A stretch of DNA of 34,261 bases from Chitinophagaceae bacterium (GTDB lineage Bacteria > Bacteroidota > Bacteroidia > Chitinophagales > Chitinophagaceae). Positions within the stretch are counted from its first letter, which is position 1; each line of letters opens with the position of its first letter. A program made the position numbers and the translations under genes. This document shows positions 33,328 to 34,261 of the stretch, one piece after another. The notes under the pieces were generated by a model that worked only from the letters and a program-made list of their open reading frames with translations, ran no database searches and was not told the origin of the DNA. The DNA lies in NCBI GenBank assembly GCA_947447265.1, contig CANFKC010000049.1, positions 1 to 34,261 on the forward strand. The letters are read 5' to 3'.

Positions 33328-33365
33328 AAGAGTGCATACAAAAAAACGTATGCACTCTTTTACTT
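33328..33365 (+). terminator. Bidirectional terminator between convergent genes
   Basis: Arms AAGAGTGCATAC (33328-33339) and GTATGCACTCTT (33348-33359) form a 12-bp perfect stem with an A-rich loop, followed by TTACTTTC. It serves the plus-strand gene ending at 33307 and probably the minus-strand XRE gene ending at 33382. Confidence 0.85.
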
Positions 33366-33381
33366 TCAATCATCAGTACTC

Positions 33382-33570
33382 TTATAGTTCAAAAATTGAT
33401 TCCACATTTGTGTTAAAAAAGTGCGCCAATTTTAATGCAATTTCCACGGATGGTACGAACCGCGCTGTTTCAATTGAATGTATGGTCTGCTTTGATACCT
33501 TTATTTTTTCGGCGAGGTCTTTTTGCGTGATGTTCATTTTCGCCCTCTCAACTTTTATCGTATTTGTCAT
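33382..33570 (-). CDS. XRE-family helix-turn-helix regulator (YozG-like)
   Basis: 62 residues, a single HTH_3 domain: IKVERAKMNITQKDLAEKIK, then VSKQTIHSIETARFVPSVEI with the recognition helix, and the usual end ALKLAHFFNTNVESIFEL. Short regulators of this type are often cotranscribed with a small multi-helix membrane protein, as here: it starts 2 nt after the stop of the 177-residue membrane-protein gene. It probably autoregulates the pair. Confidence 0.9.
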   Translation of the reverse strand: MTNTIKVERAKMNITQKDLAEKIKVSKQTIHSIETARFVPSVEIALKLAHFFNTNVESIFEL

Positions 33571-33571
33571 G

Positions 33572-34105
33572 TTATAAGAATATTATTGTGATTATTGAGA
33601 TTGCGCAGATAAGTAAATAGGTCACTATGCCCCATTTGTCCTTTTTAATATTTTGAAGGTTTGCCCATATACCGACGTCCTGATATTCCCAAAGAACATC
33701 AAAATACAAGCCTATGTGAAAACTCAAAAGATATAAAATAGTGCCTAGGGCACTCATTTTAATCAAAGCTCCAGAGCCATCGGACATATCCCTGTCGGGG
33801 TTCATTATTTTGAGAAGTCCGCTGTTCATCATTAGACCAACCATTATAATGAATGCCAATTGAAATGATTTCAATCGTACCATCTTTGTTCTGTCATCTT
33901 CGTCTCTTTCACGGCTATAAATTATCATAATAAGCCCCAAAAGCATAACCCACTCAAAAAGAGCACTATGCTGAATAAGGCTCAGTTCCTTAAAGATAAT
34001 GACGCCGAAGAGACGTTCAACCATGAGAAAAATTAAGCCTATAGCCGAAATAATAATACCGACTTTTTTCCAGCTCGGTCCATACATCAATGCGATTCCT
34101 TTCAT
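33572..34105 (-). CDS. Small integral membrane protein paired with XRE regulator
   Basis: 177 residues with about five hydrophobic helices: VGIIISAIGLIFLMVERLFG, LFEWVMLLGLIMIIY, SFQLAFIIMVGLMMNSGLL, ALGTILYLLSFHIGLYF and the C-terminal IVTYLLICAISIITIIFL. A charged loop (SRERDEDDRTKMVRLK) lies between helices 2 and 3. It forms an operon with the XRE regulator downstream. Its function is unknown; such pairs are common in Firmicutes and Bacteroidota. Confidence 0.75.
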   Translation of the reverse strand: MKGIALMYGPSWKKVGIIISAIGLIFLMVERLFGVIIFKELSLIQHSALFEWVMLLGLIMIIYSRERDEDDRTKMVRLKSFQLAFIIMVGLMMNSGLLKIMNPDRDMSDGSGALIKMSALGTILYLLSFHIGLYFDVLWEYQDVGIWANLQNIKKDKWGIVTYLLICAISIITIIFL

Positions 34106-34155
34106 GAAATTTATTGGGAACTATACCCATTTACACGCAAAGGGGTAAAATAAAA

Positions 34156-34179
34156 AAAGCGCATATAAATATGCGCTTT
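34156..34179 (-). terminator. Terminator of the gene running in from the window end
   Basis: Arms AAAGCGCATAT (34156-34166) and ATATGCGCTTT (34169-34179), followed on the minus strand by TTTTATTTTACCCC. It lies 6 nt past the stop of the partial frame at 34186. Confidence 0.75.
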
Positions 34180-34185
34180 CATTTT

Positions 34186-34261
34186 CTATAAAAAGTCGGG
34201 GTACTTCAATCCGAATGTTTGACACACTCTTTTCGCCGTTTCCGTGTCAGTAAATTCATTC
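34186..34261 (-). CDS. C-terminal end of a protein continuing beyond the window
   Basis: The only open minus-strand frame from the window edge to a stop gives 24 residues ending KRVCQTFGLKYPDFL, followed at once by a good terminator. Too short to identify. Confidence 0.45.
   Translation of the reverse strand, partial: NEFTDTETAKRVCQTFGLKYPDFL

Noticed and set aside
34201-34222. Possible second attachment site (a short CAATCCG match to the tRNA 3' end)
   Set aside because: Only about seven bases match the tRNA sequence, too few for an att core.

Overview
The window looks like a chromosomal segment of a Bacteroidota bacterium, probably of the Chitinophagales/Chitinophagaceae type (the family level is inference). 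The evidence is type IX secretion (T9SS) C-terminal sorting domains on two exported proteins, several promoters with the Bacteroidota -7 box TAnnTTTG (some with an upstream TTG 19-20 nt away), and a Bacteroidota-type tyrosine integrase beside a tRNA gene.

Region 1 (1-19.5 kb) is ordinary chromosome with moderate GC. It holds an exported DRGH endonuclease with a T9SS tail, split by one in-frame TAG; an APC amino-acid permease; an exported protein with degenerate internal repeats; a Kef/CPA2 cation:proton antiporter; a 1355-residue T9SS surface protein built from interleaved repeat domains and flanked by two paralogous small membrane-anchored proteins; glyA; a phosphodiester glycosidase-family (DUF2233) gene split by one in-frame TAA; a dicarboxylate/glutamate:cation symporter; a CCG-domain Fe-S protein; a CoA-binding protein; and a conserved exported protein of unknown role. 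Two spacers around the CoA-binding gene carry degenerate extragenic repeats.

Region 2 starts at tRNA-Arg(UCU), 19552-19625. An integrase gene points toward the tRNA from the far side, which is the usual layout of an element integrated in a tRNA 3' end. Behind the integrase, on the minus strand, lie an excisionase-like helix-turn-helix gene, a small unknown gene, a DUF5131 (phage Gp37/Gp68) gene and a ParB-like gene. A long inverted repeat sits upstream of these.

Region 3 (about 23.9-31 kb) is AT-rich and resembles a decaying defence island. A translationally coupled trio encodes a ZorA/MotA-like protein lacking its N-terminal membrane helices, a ZorB/MotB-like protein, and a retropepsin-like aspartic protease. 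It is followed by a 5'-truncated HsdR (type I restriction) remnant, a cluster of GTTAAACG repeats, and a tightly coupled pair: an SF1 helicase that appears to lack motifs V and VI, and a putative PD-(D/E)XK-like nuclease. The best candidate for an undescribed system is the ZorAB-like/protease trio, perhaps together with the helicase-nuclease pair, but several parts look broken here and intact relatives would have to be examined.

Region 4 (30.8-34.3 kb) carries an orphan LuxR-type response regulator, a two-repeat protein, an unknown protein with a glycine-rich hydrophobic C-terminus, an XRE-regulator/membrane-protein operon, and the 3' end of a gene running off the window. I saw no second copy of the tRNA 3' end, so the distal boundary of the element is probably outside the window.
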